NCBI GenBank assembly: GCA_017432345.1
Contig: JAFRJI010000024.1
Location: forward strand, 50,092-114,091
Source of the DNA: Bacillota bacterium
GTDB taxonomy: Bacteria > Bacillota > Clostridia > Peptostreptococcales > Anaerovoracaceae
Length of the DNA: 64,000 nucleotides
Direction: 5' to 3'
Positions 16,038 through 26,866 of the stretch are shown piece after piece. The translations under genes and the position numbers were made by a program. Position 1 is the stretch's first letter. The number at the start of each line of letters is the position of its first letter. The notes under the pieces were generated by a model that had not been told where the DNA came from, searched no databases, and saw nothing but the letters and a program-made list of their open reading frames with translations.

Positions 16038-17869
16038 CAGCTCCGCCCCCTTTCCAGTTCTTCCTTACTGAGCTGCGAATAGGCGATCTCGCTGTAGACC
16101 GGGCACGTCTCCATCAATTGCTGATGCGTGCCCTTGCCGGCGATCTGTCCATCCTCCAGTACGATAATCTGGTCCGCGTCCATGATTGTGTTGATGCGCT
16201 GGGCGACGATGATGAACGTGCTCCTGTCCGCCTGCTGCCGCAGTGCCTTCCGGAGCGCTTTGTCCGTCGCGAAATCCAGCGCGCTGAAACTGTCGTCAAA
16301 GACCAGGATCTCCGGGTTCTTGACCAGCGCACGCGCGATGCAAAGCCTTTGCTTCTGACCGCCGGATACGTTGGTCCCGCCCTGTGCGACTTCCGTCTGG
16401 AAGCCGTCCGGTTTATCGTTGATGAAAGCCAGGGCCTGCGCGATTTCCGCGGCCCGGGCCAGTTCTTCCGTAGTTGCGTCAGCATCCCCGTAAAGGAGAT
16501 TGCTTTCGATGGTCCCGCTGAACAGCGTGCCTCTTTGCGGCACCAGCCCGATCAGCCGGTGCAGATCCGTTTGCCGCATATCGCGGACGTCGATTCCGTC
16601 CACCAGGACCTGCCCTTCCGTGGCATCATAAAAGCGCGGGATCAGATTGATGAGTGTGGATTTGCCGCATCCGGTCCCGCCGATGATGGCGGTGGTCTTT
16701 CCCGCTTCGGCCGTGAAGGTGATCCCCTGCAGCGCCATTTCCTCCGCGTCCGGGTAAGCAAAGGCTACGTCGCGGAACTCGACGGTGCCGCCAGCAGAAG
16801 TTGTCTTAAGAACTGTGCCTGTTTCGGTCTGCGGCATCGCATCGTCTGTCAGTGCACCCGCGTCCGTCTGCGTCGCCGTAGTTGCCAGCGCCGGCACTTC
16901 CACCGGATTCTCCGGATCGGTGATGGACACCTTCGTATCGATGACCTGCCCGACACGCTTGGCCGAGACGGCCGCCCGTGGGATCATGACGAAGATCATC
17001 GTCACGAACATGAAGGACATGATCACGTGCATCGCATACTGCAGATACGCCAGCACGTCCCCGATCATCAGGTGCTGCGCTTCAACCAGATGCGCGCCTG
17101 CCCAGATGATGAGGATCCCGACGCCGCTCATAATCAGTGTCATCGTCGGCATCATGAACGCCAGGCACTTGTTGACGAAGATGTAGAGTTTTGTCAGATC
17201 CATGTTGGCGTCATCGAAACGTTTCTGCTCGTGGAGTTCCGTCCGGAACGCGCGCACGACCAGCGTCCCGGAGAGCCGCTCTTTCATGATCAGATTGACG
17301 CGGTCCAGCTTTTCCTGCATCAGCCGGAACCGCGGGAAGATCGCGACAAACGAAAATACCATCAGCCCGCAGACGCAGATCAGCGCCAGACCGACGGTCC
17401 AGGAAAGTGCCACGCTCGTCCGCAACGCCATGAATACGGCGCCGATGCCCATGATCGGGGCGAACATCATCATGCGCAGACACATGACCGTCGCCTGCTG
17501 GATCATCTGCACATCATTGGTGGACCGCGTGATCAGCGACGCCGTGCTGAACGTCTCGATCTCCGCCCGGCTGAAAGCCGTGACCTTCGTAAAGAGGGAC
17601 TTGCGGATGCTGCGCGCGGCCTTTGCAGCTGTCATGCTGGCAAAGAAACTGCCGGTCACGCTGAACACCACCGCCGCGAAAGCGATGACGATCATGATCA
17701 TGCCCACGTGCTTGATGTGCTCCAGGTCTCCCGCGACGATGCCGTTGTTGATGATGTCCGACATGTACGTCGGCAGCAGCAGCTCGCTGATGACCTGTCC
17801 GAACAGCACGAGAAATATGATACACACGAACGGTATGTATTTTTTGTAGTAACGTAAGACGGTTCTCAT
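16037..17869 (-). CDS. Heterodimeric ABC exporter, degenerate-site half
   Basis: The 610-residue half-transporter has six membrane helices and a C-terminal ATPase. Walker A is GGTGCGKST and the signature is canonical (VSGGQ). The catalytic Glu is replaced by Asp (VFDDSFSALD) and the H-loop His by Gln (AQRINT). A Thr/Ala-rich linker of about 35 residues separates the membrane and ATPase parts. It is the first gene of the exporter pair. No regulator gene is adjacent. Confidence 0.92.
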   Translation of the reverse strand: MRTVLRYYKKYIPFVCIIFLVLFGQVISELLLPTYMSDIINNGIVAGDLEHIKHVGMIMIVIAFAAVVFSVTGSFFASMTAAKAARSIRKSLFTKVTAFSRAEIETFSTASLITRSTNDVQMIQQATVMCLRMMMFAPIMGIGAVFMALRTSVALSWTVGLALICVCGLMVFSFVAIFPRFRLMQEKLDRVNLIMKERLSGTLVVRAFRTELHEQKRFDDANMDLTKLYIFVNKCLAFMMPTMTLIMSGVGILIIWAGAHLVEAQHLMIGDVLAYLQYAMHVIMSFMFVTMIFVMIPRAAVSAKRVGQVIDTKVSITDPENPVEVPALATTATQTDAGALTDDAMPQTETGTVLKTTSAGGTVEFRDVAFAYPDAEEMALQGITFTAEAGKTTAIIGGTGCGKSTLINLIPRFYDATEGQVLVDGIDVRDMRQTDLHRLIGLVPQRGTLFSGTIESNLLYGDADATTEELARAAEIAQALAFINDKPDGFQTEVAQGGTNVSGGQKQRLCIARALVKNPEILVFDDSFSALDFATDKALRKALRQQADRSTFIIVAQRINTIMDADQIIVLEDGQIAGKGTHQQLMETCPVYSEIAYSQLSKEELERGRS

Positions 17870-17904
17870 ACAACCTCTTTTCCTCTGATCCCTGCCCCCT
17901 ATGA

Positions 17905-17937
17905 TAAGGACCGCACCGGAATGTCGGTACGGTCCTT
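17905..17937 (-). terminator. Hairpin downstream of glyA
   Basis: An AAGGACCG/CGGTCCTT stem lies 35 nt past the glyA stop. The U-run is poor. Confidence 0.55.
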
Positions 17938-17973
17938 GATCCGGATCAATTCATTCTTTCTAATGCAAAACCC

Positions 17974-19227
17974 TTAGTACGGGAAGTTCTTATGCAGCGG
18001 ATATTTATCAGTCAGTGTCTTCACGATGGCCTTTGCTTCTTCCATCTTCGCTTCGTCTTCGCCCTTGCAGTCGATGACCAGCGCGATGGCGTCCGTAACT
18101 GCCTTGACGTCCTCTTCCTTGAAGCCTCTGGATGTCATGGCCGGCGTTCCCATCCGCAGACCGGATGTGATCATCGGTTTTCTCGGGTCGTTCGGAATCG
18201 CGTTCTTGTTCGTCGTGATGTTAGCTTCATCCAGCAGTCTCTCCGCCTTCTTTCCGGAGATGTCCTTATTCAGGAGCTTGACCAGGATGAGGTGGTTGTC
18301 ACTGCCGCCGGAAACCAGTTCGAAACCGTGCGCGTTCATGCCCTGAACGAGCGCCTGGCAGTTGTCGATGACCTGCTGCTGGTAAACCTTGAATTCCGGC
18401 TCCATCGCTTCCTTCAGGCAGACTGCCTTCGCAGCGATGACGTGCATCAGAGGGCCGCCCTGCAGTCCCGGGAAGATCGCGGAGTTGATCGCCTTCTTGT
18501 ACTCTTCCGTACAGAGGATCAGGCCGCCTCTTGGGCCACGGAGGGTTTTGTGCGTCGTGGTCGTAACGATGTCAGCGTATGGGACCGGATTCTCGTGGAG
18601 ACCCGCGGCGACGAGACCCGCGATGTGCGCCATGTCGACCATCATGATCGCGCCGACTTCATCAGCGATCTCTTTGAAGGTCTTGAAGTCGATCGCTCTC
18701 GGATACGCGGAAGCGCCCGCGACGATCAGCTTCGGCTGGTGTTTCTTCGCCATCTCGCGCACGTTGTCGTAGTCGATTCTTTCGTCTTCGCCCAGTCCGT
18801 ACGCAACGAAGTTATAGGATTTACCGGAAATGTTGACCGGAGATCCGTGGGAAAGGTGTCCGCCGTTGGAAAGATCCATGCCCAGTACGGTGTCACCGTA
18901 ATTCAGGACCGCCTGATAAACGGCCGTGTTGGCGTTCGCGCCGGAGTGCGCCTGCACGTTGGCGTGGTCTGCGCCGAACAGTTTACACGCGCGGTCGATG
19001 GCCAGCTGCTCAACCTCATCGACGAATTCGCATCCGCCATAGTAGCGCTTGCCCGGATAGCCTTCTGCGTACTTGTTTGTCAGCGCGCTTCCCATCGCTT
19101 CCATGATCTCGTAATTTACAAAGTTCTCAGAAGCGATCATTTCGATTTTTGTTTCCTGCCGGTTGATTTCCCGTTTGATCGATGCTGCGACCTCCGGATC
19201 AGCCTTTTCCAAGTAATTAAAATACAT
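17974..19227 (-). CDS. glyA: Serine hydroxymethyltransferase
   Basis: The 417-residue protein is full length. It has [11 protein letters not shown] near the N-terminus, the tetrahydrofolate and PLP blocks [14 protein letters not shown] and [14 protein letters not shown], and the PLP lysine in [15 protein letters not shown] (near 228). It interconverts serine and glycine with transfer of a one-carbon unit to tetrahydrofolate. It is 34 nt behind the pucR-like gene, so ftsH, the regulator and glyA are probably cotranscribed. Confidence 0.97.
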   Translation of the reverse strand: MYFNYLEKADPEVAASIKREINRQETKIEMIASENFVNYEIMEAMGSALTNKYAEGYPGKRYYGGCEFVDEVEQLAIDRACKLFGADHANVQAHSGANANTAVYQAVLNYGDTVLGMDLSNGGHLSHGSPVNISGKSYNFVAYGLGEDERIDYDNVREMAKKHQPKLIVAGASAYPRAIDFKTFKEIADEVGAIMMVDMAHIAGLVAAGLHENPVPYADIVTTTTHKTLRGPRGGLILCTEEYKKAINSAIFPGLQGGPLMHVIAAKAVCLKEAMEPEFKVYQQQVIDNCQALVQGMNAHGFELVSGGSDNHLILVKLLNKDISGKKAERLLDEANITTNKNAIPNDPRKPMITSGLRMGTPAMTSRGFKEEDVKAVTDAIALVIDCKGEDEAKMEEAKAIVKTLTDKYPLHKNFPY

Positions 19228-19261
19228 TCCTTCTCTCCTTTCTAACTATATCAAACGATCG

Positions 19262-20833
19262 TTACGTCACGGATCTCTCCAGACGCTTTAATGCGAGCGC
19301 CATCGTCAGCCCCGGGATCACTCGGTTCCCGGTGATTTCGACGCCCAGCATCTCGTTGATCTTCTTTAATCGGTACTGCACCGTGTTCGCGTGGATGTTC
19401 ATGAACTCGGCCGTCTTGCTGCTGTTCATGCCGGCGTCCAGCACGAACGTCTCCAGCGTATCCAGCAGCTGCTTGCCTTTGTTCTCTCCCGCTTCTTTGA
19501 ACGGCTCCAAAAGTTCGACGTAATTCTTCTTGACGAATCCGCCCTGGATCTGGATGTTGATGCAGTTGTTGACCAGTGTCAGCTCATACTTCGTGAAGAC
19601 CCGCTTGTACGGGAATACGTCCTGCACGAAGGCCCAGCTTTCGCTGATCAGTTTGTACGCGTCGCCGGCTCCTTCGATCCCGTTCAGTCCGGTCACGTGG
19701 AATATCCGAGCCGCCTTGTCCGCCTTGAGTCTGGCAAACAGATTCGCGCAGTCGTTCTGCTGCAGGCTCCGGTTCCCGTCGTCCACGGTGTTCAGGATCA
19801 TGCCGTACGTTTCGTCTTCTTCCGTGATCTTCATGATCTCCAGATCGGTGTTCTTTTCGAATTCCGCAAAAGCCTGACTTTCCGCTTCGCGCTGGAAGCC
19901 TTTGGAGAAGAAGACGCATACGATGTCGGATCCCTGGATCCTGGCTTCATCCTGCAGCGCGTAAGCGAGACTCTTGTTGCCGCGGATGAGCGCTTTGATG
20001 AACTCCGATTTGGCGTCGCGCTCCGGCGTGTACTTCCACATGCCCATGGCCAGCTCGATGATCTCAGCCAGCTTGGTGACCTCGCCTGCCGTGTAGGAAT
20101 CTTCGTTATCGACGATCAGCATGTAGTACTTCTCGCCGCCGATGTTGACCAGGCCCCAGTACGTGAGGGCGCCGTCCACATCGACCAGCGTGTAGGTCTT
20201 GCTGCTCTCGGTCTGCATATTCTTTTCTTTGCCCTGCCGGATCGCGTCGGACAGCTTGACTTTCTGGCGCGTCTCCACCGTGAAGATCGGGTTGAAGTCC
20301 TCGCTCAGGAGGATCACCTGAAAGTCGTTGTTGATCGCCGCCTCCCGCACTGCCGACTGGAAGTTGCTGTGCTTCTCGAAGTTCAGCAGGTGGAACACGG
20401 TGTTGCTGATCAGGCTGTTCTTGAAGTTGTCTCCGTAAAGGACGCGGTCCATGATCTCGGAGATCGCTTTGGAATACGTGGCGTCCTCCGGCATCCGGAT
20501 CAGCGGGAGTCCCGCTTTGTCGGCTGCCTCCAGCACCTTGTCGTCCAGCTTTTTGACTGCTTTGCCGACGAAGAATACGGCCAATGCGGCGCAGCCCTTC
20601 TCCGCAGCGTTTTGCACGATTTCGCACTGTTTGGCGACATCCTTGCGCGCGCCGAGAAAGCCCGTGAGGAGGATCTCCGTCTTCTGGAACTCGGCCAGCT
20701 CAAAATCGGAAATCTCGCTGACGTCGAGAACAGACACGGATTTCACTTCATTGGTCATCCCGGCTTTGCCGCCGACGACTTCCGCGCCTTTGAAGACGCT
20801 CAGTTCCATGCAGTCATTTACCGTGACTTTCAT
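19262..20833 (-). CDS. PucR-family transcriptional regulator
   Basis: The 523-residue protein has an N-terminal PucR ligand-binding domain (about 1-125, [16 protein letters not shown] and [11 protein letters not shown]). A GGDEF-derived middle region follows, then a C-terminal PucR helix-turn-helix (about 455-515; [20 protein letters not shown]). PucR proteins usually activate nitrogen, purine or amino-acid catabolism genes. Here the gene sits between ftsH and glyA. Its ATG overlaps the ftsH stop (ATGA), so it is made together with the protease. The ligand is unknown. Confidence 0.88.
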   Translation of the reverse strand: MKVTVNDCMELSVFKGAEVVGGKAGMTNEVKSVSVLDVSEISDFELAEFQKTEILLTGFLGARKDVAKQCEIVQNAAEKGCAALAVFFVGKAVKKLDDKVLEAADKAGLPLIRMPEDATYSKAISEIMDRVLYGDNFKNSLISNTVFHLLNFEKHSNFQSAVREAAINNDFQVILLSEDFNPIFTVETRQKVKLSDAIRQGKEKNMQTESSKTYTLVDVDGALTYWGLVNIGGEKYYMLIVDNEDSYTAGEVTKLAEIIELAMGMWKYTPERDAKSEFIKALIRGNKSLAYALQDEARIQGSDIVCVFFSKGFQREAESQAFAEFEKNTDLEIMKITEEDETYGMILNTVDDGNRSLQQNDCANLFARLKADKAARIFHVTGLNGIEGAGDAYKLISESWAFVQDVFPYKRVFTKYELTLVNNCINIQIQGGFVKKNYVELLEPFKEAGENKGKQLLDTLETFVLDAGMNSSKTAEFMNIHANTVQYRLKKINEMLGVEITGNRVIPGLTMALALKRLERSVT

Positions 20834-23103
20834 GACTCATCATCTCCCTCGTAGTCCGGAGTATCCTCCGGTTCCTCAGCAGGGGCATCCGCCAGCTCTT
20901 CGACCGGTTCTTCCACCAGATCTTCGGCGGTCTCGACTGGTTCCTCGATAGGCTCTTCCATCGGTTCCTCAATCGATTCTTCCATCGGTTCCTCGATCGG
21001 TTCTTCCACCGGTTCCTCGACAGACGCCTTGGCCGGCCGTTCAATTGGCTCCGCTTTGTTGGTGACGTCGTTATATGTCATGATTTTCGGCTTGAACCGG
21101 GCGTTCTTCCCCTGTGCTTCGATGAGCTCAGCGAGTTCGTCCAGTCCTTCCTGCTTCCGTTCTTCGGCTTCGCGCTTCTCGCGTTCGCGCTGCTCTCTTC
21201 TCTGGCGCTTGGCTTCCTTCGCTTCGGCCTTGTCCTTTTCTTTCTGTTCTTCCGACTTGACCTTCAGTTCCTCAGCCAGCTCTTCTGGCGTCTTCACGCC
21301 GTCGTACAGGTCGACGAACTGCTGTCCATCCAGTGTCTCTACCGCCAGCAGTCCATTGGCGACTGCCGTCAGCTGATCGATGTGCTCTTCCAGGATCGTC
21401 ATCGCCGCATCGTATGCTTCTTCGATGATCGCCTTGACTTCTTCGTCGATCTCGTTGGCCGTTTCTTCCGAGTACGCCTGCTTGGACGTGAAGTCCTTGC
21501 CCAGAAATACTTCTTCCGAAGAACTGTAGTTGACCGGACCCAGCTTCTCGCTGAAGCCGTACTTGGTCACCATTTCCCTGGCGATTTCGGTGGCTCTCTG
21601 GATGTCGTTGCTGGCACCGGTGCTGATGTCGTCCAGCGTCAGTTTCTCGGCAACACGTCCGCCCAACAGATGGATGATCTGCTCGCGCATCTCTTCCTTG
21701 GTTCCGTAGTATTTGTCTTCCTTCGGCAGGATCATCGTGAATCCGCCGGCTCTGCCTCTCGGAATGATGGTGATCTGGTGCACCGGATCCGACTTCGGCA
21801 GGCAGTGCGCAACAACTGCGTGTCCCGCTTCGTGGAACGCGGTCAGCTTGCGTTCGTCCTCGCTGATGACACGACTCTTCTTTTCCGGTCCCGCGATGAC
21901 CTTCGTAATGGCTTCTTCGATTTCTTCCATGCGGATGACCATGCCGTTCCGGCGGGCTGCCAGCAGCGCCGCTTCATTCAGCATGTTCTCGATATCCGCA
22001 GGCGTGAAGCCCGGTGTCCGCCGCGCCAGCACGACAGGGTCGACGCCCTTATCCAGCGGCTTGTTGCGCGAGTGGACTTTAAATATCTCTTCTCTTCCGA
22101 CGATGTCCGGAATGCCGATGACGATCTGCCGGTCGAATCGGCCCGGTCTCAGAAGCGCCGGGTCCAGTACGTCCGGACGGTTCGTCGCTGCCAGGATGAT
22201 GATGCCGGAGTTCTCCGCGAATCCATCCATCTCGACAAGCAGCTGGTTGAGCGTCTGCTCACGTTCGTCATGGCCGCCGCCAAGTCCGGCGCCACGTTTC
22301 CGTCCTACCGCATCGATCTCATCGATGAAGACGATGCAAGGCGCGTTCTTCTTCGCCTGCTCGAACAGGTCACGGACACGGGATGCGCCGACACCGACGA
22401 ACATCTCCACGAAGTCCGAACCGCTGATCGTAAAGAACGGAACACCAGCTTCGCCGGCCGTAGCCTTTGAAATATACGTTTTACCGGTTCCCGGAGGCCC
22501 CACGAGGAGGATGCCCTTCGGGATCCTGGCTCCGAGGCTGTTGTATTTGGCAGGATGCTTGAGGAAGTCGACGATCTCTTCGAGTTCTTCCTTCTCCTCC
22601 TTCAACCCCGCTACGTCGTTGAATGTGATTTTCTTAAGGTCATCCTTCTTCTGGAGCTTCGCCCGGCTCTTTCCAAAGGCCATAGCTTTGCCCCCGCCGC
22701 CCTGTTGGCGCATGATGAACACAAAGAAGAAGACCATGATTGCGATCATCAGCAGCGTCGGCAATATGGTGATCCAGATCGACTCCTGCTGCGGCGGCGG
22801 ACTATCAAGTTTCAGTTCCCCCGCGTCCACCTGCGGCATGATGTACATGTCGTAGATGTAGTTCAGGTCGACCGCGCTGTTCACATAGGAATATACCTTT
22901 TCACCCGATTTCAGTTCGGCCGTCAGTTTCGTCTCCGCGACCGTGATGCTCTCGACGTCGTTCTGTTTCAGATGCGTGATCATCGTCGACGTCTTGATCT
23001 GTTTCATATCCGGTTCTTTATCCCCGGAAAAGAAATAGAAGAACCCCAATACAAGAGCAAAAATAAGCAGGTAAATGGTGATGTTCTTGCTTAGTCTTTT
23101 CAA
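20830..23103 (-). CDS. ftsH: ATP-dependent zinc metalloprotease FtsH
   Basis: The protein has 757 residues, longer than the usual 610-680. Two membrane helices lie at about 8-24 and 111-131. The AAA domain has Walker A GPPGTGKT (202-209) and Walker [10 protein letters not shown] (256-264). The zinc site HEAGH is at 424-428. It degrades membrane and unstable cytosolic proteins as a hexamer. The extra C-terminus (about 625-757) is a Lys/Arg/Glu coil followed by an acidic tail of [10 protein letters not shown]-type repeats, encoded by imperfect 12-bp repeats near 20,934-21,022. Such a tail is lineage-specific and its role is unknown. A good promoter lies directly upstream. Confidence 0.96.
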   Translation of the reverse strand: MKRLSKNITIYLLIFALVLGFFYFFSGDKEPDMKQIKTSTMITHLKQNDVESITVAETKLTAELKSGEKVYSYVNSAVDLNYIYDMYIMPQVDAGELKLDSPPPQQESIWITILPTLLMIAIMVFFFVFIMRQQGGGGKAMAFGKSRAKLQKKDDLKKITFNDVAGLKEEKEELEEIVDFLKHPAKYNSLGARIPKGILLVGPPGTGKTYISKATAGEAGVPFFTISGSDFVEMFVGVGASRVRDLFEQAKKNAPCIVFIDEIDAVGRKRGAGLGGGHDEREQTLNQLLVEMDGFAENSGIIILAATNRPDVLDPALLRPGRFDRQIVIGIPDIVGREEIFKVHSRNKPLDKGVDPVVLARRTPGFTPADIENMLNEAALLAARRNGMVIRMEEIEEAITKVIAGPEKKSRVISEDERKLTAFHEAGHAVVAHCLPKSDPVHQITIIPRGRAGGFTMILPKEDKYYGTKEEMREQIIHLLGGRVAEKLTLDDISTGASNDIQRATEIAREMVTKYGFSEKLGPVNYSSSEEVFLGKDFTSKQAYSEETANEIDEEVKAIIEEAYDAAMTILEEHIDQLTAVANGLLAVETLDGQQFVDLYDGVKTPEELAEELKVKSEEQKEKDKAEAKEAKRQRREQREREKREAEERKQEGLDELAELIEAQGKNARFKPKIMTYNDVTNKAEPIERPAKASVEEPVEEPIEEPMEESIEEPMEEPIEEPVETAEDLVEEPVEELADAPAEEPEDTPDYEGDDES
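20934..21022 (-). repeat. 12-bp imperfect tandem repeats in the ftsH tail
   Basis: Repeated GGTTCCTC-GATNGG-like units encode the acidic EEP(M/I)EE tail of FtsH. Confidence 0.75.
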
Positions 23104-23150
23104 ACTCTACTCCCTTCATTTTTGTTGTCTGGTAACAAATTTTGCAATAT

Positions 23151-23179
23151 ATTCTACCACAGTTGTACTAATTGTTCAA
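23151..23179 (-). promoter_or_regulatory. Promoter of the ftsH–pucR–glyA operon
   Basis: TTGAAC (23174-23179), 17-nt spacer and TAGAAT (23151-23156) on the minus strand, with TGTGG in front of the -10. Confidence 0.8.
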
Positions 23180-23188
23180 TAATATCTG

Positions 23189-26100
23189 CTATTTGACGTT
23201 GATTGTTACGACGGACTTTTCGGTTGCCGCTTTGTAGTTCTCATTTCCGGCTGCTTTCACGTTCACCGTGACTACGTACGTGCCCTTTTTCACGTTCTTT
23301 TTCACGGTGATATTGCCGGTCGTCTTGTTGACCTTGACCTTCTTGGCGAATGCTTTTTTGACGACTTCGCCCTTGGAGAATGTCAGGTCGCCTTGATCGT
23401 TGCTGATCGTGATCGCCTTCTTGCACTTGATGACCACTTTCTGTTTCGCCAGCTTTTTCGCCTTCAGCGTTACGGTATTCCCCGTGACGGTCACCGGATT
23501 CTCCGCTTTATCAATGATCAGGGATCCGTTGACGACCGTGACGTTGAACTGGTTCGTGACGTCTTTCCCGTTACTGTCTTCCACGGCCCATGTTCCCGTT
23601 ACCGGAATGCTTGCCACGCTGTCGCTGACATTCTTTCCGGAAGCTTCCGATGTGAGGCCGGTCACGTAATAGTACTTGCCGTTCGCTTTGACGGCTGTTT
23701 TGCCCTCTTCCACATCGGTGGTGAAACCGCTGACGGAATGATCTTTGCCGTCATATACAACGTTGCAGCTGTTCGCGGTAACGGTGACTTCGTATTTCGC
23801 TTCGCGGTTCGTGACGCTGAGCTGTCCTTCGGTTTTGGTGACGGCGTAGTTGCCCAGATCCGTTTCGTCTTTCGCTGCCACAAAGAACGCATTGGCGCCG
23901 TTCTCTCCCGGATTGGTCACGCTTCCGACGAACGTGTAGGCCGCGCCTTCACCTTCAATCCATCCGTCCTCCACCAGAAGGCCGTTCTCATTGACCTTTA
24001 CTCCCAGATCCGCCGCGTCCGCGTTGGTCAGAGCATTACCATCGTATTCCTTGCTCAGGCTTGCCGATGTCAGGGTCAGCGGAGCTTTGGAGATGTTCAG
24101 GGCTCCGTTGACGATGTTGACGTTGAACTGTCTCGTCACATCCTGCCCGCCGGCCTCCTTAACAGCCCATGTTCCCGTGACCGGAATCACGCTCATGCTG
24201 TCGCTGACATTCTTTCCGGAAGCTTCTGACGTGAGGCCGCTGACATAGTAAGTCTTTCCGTTCGCCGTGACTTCGATCTTGCCGTTCTGCTCGCCGGCAA
24301 AGCCGCTGACGGTGTGAGTCTTGCCGTCATAGGTGCCGCTGTAGCTGTTGGCGGTGACCGATACTTCAAACGCGGCATCCCGGTTCGTGATGCTCAGCTG
24401 TCCTTCCGTCTTGGTCACTGCGTAGTTATTCAGATCCGTTCCGGACTTTGCCGTGACGGTGAATGCGTTGGCCGCATTTTCTTTCGGATTCTTTACGCTT
24501 CCTGTAAATTCATAGGTGGCGCCTTCACCCTCGATCCATCCGTCTTCGACCAGAAGGCCGTTTTCGTTGACGGTCACGCCAAGGTCCGCCGCGTCAGCAT
24601 TCGTCAGAGCATCCCCGTCATATTCCTTGGAAAGGTTCGCGGATGTCAGTGTCAGCGACGCTTTCTCTATATTCAGCGATCCCTTGACGATCGTGATATC
24701 GAACTGTTCCGTCACGTCGGTCCCGTCCGCATCTTTCACGGCCGGAGTGCCAGTGACCGGAATGCTTTCAACGCTGTCGCTGACGTATTTGCCGGACGCT
24801 TCCGATGTAAGGCCGGTCACATAGTAGGTGTGTCCGTTGGCTGTGACCGCCGTTCCCTTTCCTTCAACGTCGCCGGCAAAACCGCTGGCGGTATGGTTCT
24901 TTCCGTCATAAGTGCCGCTGTAGCTGTTGGCGGTGACCGTTGCCTCGAACGGTGCCGTCCGGTTCGTCACGTCCAGCTGTCCTTCTATTTTAGTAACGTT
25001 ATAGTTGTCGAGGTTCGTTCCCTTCTTTGGCTCGATGGTATATGAATTCGTTACTCTTTCGCCCGGGTTCTTGACGCTTCCCGTAAACGTGTAGCGCGCA
25101 CCCTCGTTGTCGATCCAGCCTTCTTCCTCCAGAAGCCCGTTCTCGTTGACGGCCACTCCCAGGTCTGCCGCTTCTGCATTGGTCAAAGCGTTTCCGTTAT
25201 ATTCTCTGGACAGAGATGCAGATTTGAGCGTTAACGGAATCTCCTCGATCGTATAGGTCGCCTCGGTTTCCCCTTCGTACTCACCCTTTCCGCGGATCTT
25301 CAGGGTATAATCACCGGCATTTGACAGATCTTTCTGCGGCCAGAAGATGTCATAATCCTTTCCTTCGGTCAGTTCTTTTCCGCCGATGGTCTGAACGGTC
25401 GGCTTCTGCACTTCCCCGTTATAGGTGAAAGTGTCATTCGACAGGACGACTTCCGCACCTTCAATGCTGTAACACGTTTCCCAAAACGCTGAGATGGTCG
25501 TGGCTCCTGCGACCCAGGCGGGGTTACCCGGCGCGTAAGCATGGGTCGTGTCACTTCCGATCTGCCAGCCTGCGAATCGCTTTTCCGGAGGCACCGTAAA
25601 GCCGTTTTCCGGCAATGTGAACGCTCCATCCTTCGGCACCGTCATCGGATTCATGCTGCCGGCTGCATACGGATCGCCCTTATCAAAGGTGACCTCCACC
25701 GGCCAGCAAAGCGCCGCTTCACCTCTTTCGGTCAGCCCGACGAGATAGGAGTCCGAATCGCTTACAAAATTATCGGGAGTTCCATTCTCGTAAAGGCCGT
25801 TGGTGATGATTTCTGTCCTTTCCCGCTCATCAAAGCTAGTGTGGATGCGTTGAATATGCAACTCCGCTTCCTCATTGAGCGCTCCCTCGATCTCCATTGG
25901 AACGGCACTTTGTAACACCACATTGGAGGCTTCGATATCCGGCTCGTTGCCTACTATATTGTCCTTAACGACCGGAGATCCGGAAACGTACATTGGGCAT
26001 AATTCGCCTTCTGTATTTACAAACACTCCGCCACCCGCCGAGTGTGCAAGGTTCCCCGTGATCGATCCGCCGGACATATGGAAGCCGTAATCGACAAGGG

Positions 26101-26866
26101 TCGCGTTGTACTCTACCTCAACGCCGCCGCCTGCGCTTTGCGCTATATTGTCGCAGATGACGCCGCCCGTCATAATGCATTTTCCGTATCCGACCAGAAC
26201 GCCGCCCGCATCAGGGGCTATATTATCCTTGATGGTGCCGCCGGTCATGACGAACTGTCCGTTCGCGACACCGACACCGCCGCCTTTGTTATAACCATCC
26301 ACATGATTATTTCTAATCACGCCGCCCTCCATATAGAAGGCTCCGCCGTTGACAATGCAGACGCCGCCGCCTTTCGCGTAACTGCCTGTCAGCCAATTGT
26401 TCACGATGGTGCCGCTCTGCAGGGTAAGTGTCCCCCCGTATACGCAGATCCCGCCACCATCCTCTAAGGTGTTGTTACATCTGTTGTTTCCTCCGGTGAT
26501 CTGGCCTGTTTGATCGTCACTGCTGTCACATATGGTCAGATTGCCTTCGACGCGAATGGCGTATCCCTGTTCCATCGCATCATACAGCGAGCGGTTAATC
26601 TCGTTTCCTTGCAGATCGATCGTGACTGTCTTGTCTGCCGGAACGAGAATATAGCCTTCACTCTGATCGACCGGCGACAAATTTTCGCTCAAATTGATCA
26701 CATCTCCCTCTTCGGAACTATTGATCGCGCTCTGCAAGCCCACCCATGAGTTGACATAGTATTCTCCATTCTCCGCAAATGCCGGCGCCGATAGGACCGG
26801 AACCGCCAGAATAAGCGCAAACAGCGCTGCCGCTGCAATAAAAATCATCTTTTTCTTCACTATCAT
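23189..26866 (-). CDS. Large secreted repeat protein: beta-helix, InlB-like and MBG-type domains
   Basis: The protein has 1,225 residues. A signal peptide ends near residue 31 (APAFAENG). Residues ~45-310 form a right-handed parallel beta-helix with GGGVxVxNG and MTGGTI rungs. An InlB/Listeria-Bacteroides-type repeat (about 385-460) and one MBG-like domain follow. Three ~192-residue repeats then begin with SxxLSREYNGNALTN-like text (about 540-1,110). A Lys-rich Ig-like domain ends the protein. No LPXTG motif or C-terminal anchor is visible. The three long repeats correspond to ~577-bp near-identical DNA blocks, a substrate for recombination. The layout is that of an adhesin or polysaccharide-binding protein. 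It follows the aromatic operon with one base between start and preceding stop, so it may be read from it. Confidence 0.85.
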   Translation of the reverse strand: MIVKKKMIFIAAAALFALILAVPVLSAPAFAENGEYYVNSWVGLQSAINSSEEGDVINLSENLSPVDQSEGYILVPADKTVTIDLQGNEINRSLYDAMEQGYAIRVEGNLTICDSSDDQTGQITGGNNRCNNTLEDGGGICVYGGTLTLQSGTIVNNWLTGSYAKGGGVCIVNGGAFYMEGGVIRNNHVDGYNKGGGVGVANGQFVMTGGTIKDNIAPDAGGVLVGYGKCIMTGGVICDNIAQSAGGGVEVEYNATLVDYGFHMSGGSITGNLAHSAGGGVFVNTEGELCPMYVSGSPVVKDNIVGNEPDIEASNVVLQSAVPMEIEGALNEEAELHIQRIHTSFDERERTEIITNGLYENGTPDNFVSDSDSYLVGLTERGEAALCWPVEVTFDKGDPYAAGSMNPMTVPKDGAFTLPENGFTVPPEKRFAGWQIGSDTTHAYAPGNPAWVAGATTISAFWETCYSIEGAEVVLSNDTFTYNGEVQKPTVQTIGGKELTEGKDYDIFWPQKDLSNAGDYTLKIRGKGEYEGETEATYTIEEIPLTLKSASLSREYNGNALTNAEAADLGVAVNENGLLEEEGWIDNEGARYTFTGSVKNPGERVTNSYTIEPKKGTNLDNYNVTKIEGQLDVTNRTAPFEATVTANSYSGTYDGKNHTASGFAGDVEGKGTAVTANGHTYYVTGLTSEASGKYVSDSVESIPVTGTPAVKDADGTDVTEQFDITIVKGSLNIEKASLTLTSANLSKEYDGDALTNADAADLGVTVNENGLLVEDGWIEGEGATYEFTGSVKNPKENAANAFTVTAKSGTDLNNYAVTKTEGQLSITNRDAAFEVSVTANSYSGTYDGKTHTVSGFAGEQNGKIEVTANGKTYYVSGLTSEASGKNVSDSMSVIPVTGTWAVKEAGGQDVTRQFNVNIVNGALNISKAPLTLTSASLSKEYDGNALTNADAADLGVKVNENGLLVEDGWIEGEGAAYTFVGSVTNPGENGANAFFVAAKDETDLGNYAVTKTEGQLSVTNREAKYEVTVTANSCNVVYDGKDHSVSGFTTDVEEGKTAVKANGKYYYVTGLTSEASGKNVSDSVASIPVTGTWAVEDSNGKDVTNQFNVTVVNGSLIIDKAENPVTVTGNTVTLKAKKLAKQKVVIKCKKAITISNDQGDLTFSKGEVVKKAFAKKVKVNKTTGNITVKKNVKKGTYVVTVNVKAAGNENYKAATEKSVVTINVK
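23500..25235 (-). repeat. Three ~577-bp direct repeats inside the secreted protein gene
   Basis: Equivalent codons (LTN.EAADLGV.VNENGL) recur at about 24,021, 24,598 and 25,176, a period of 577-578 bp. Confidence 0.8.
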
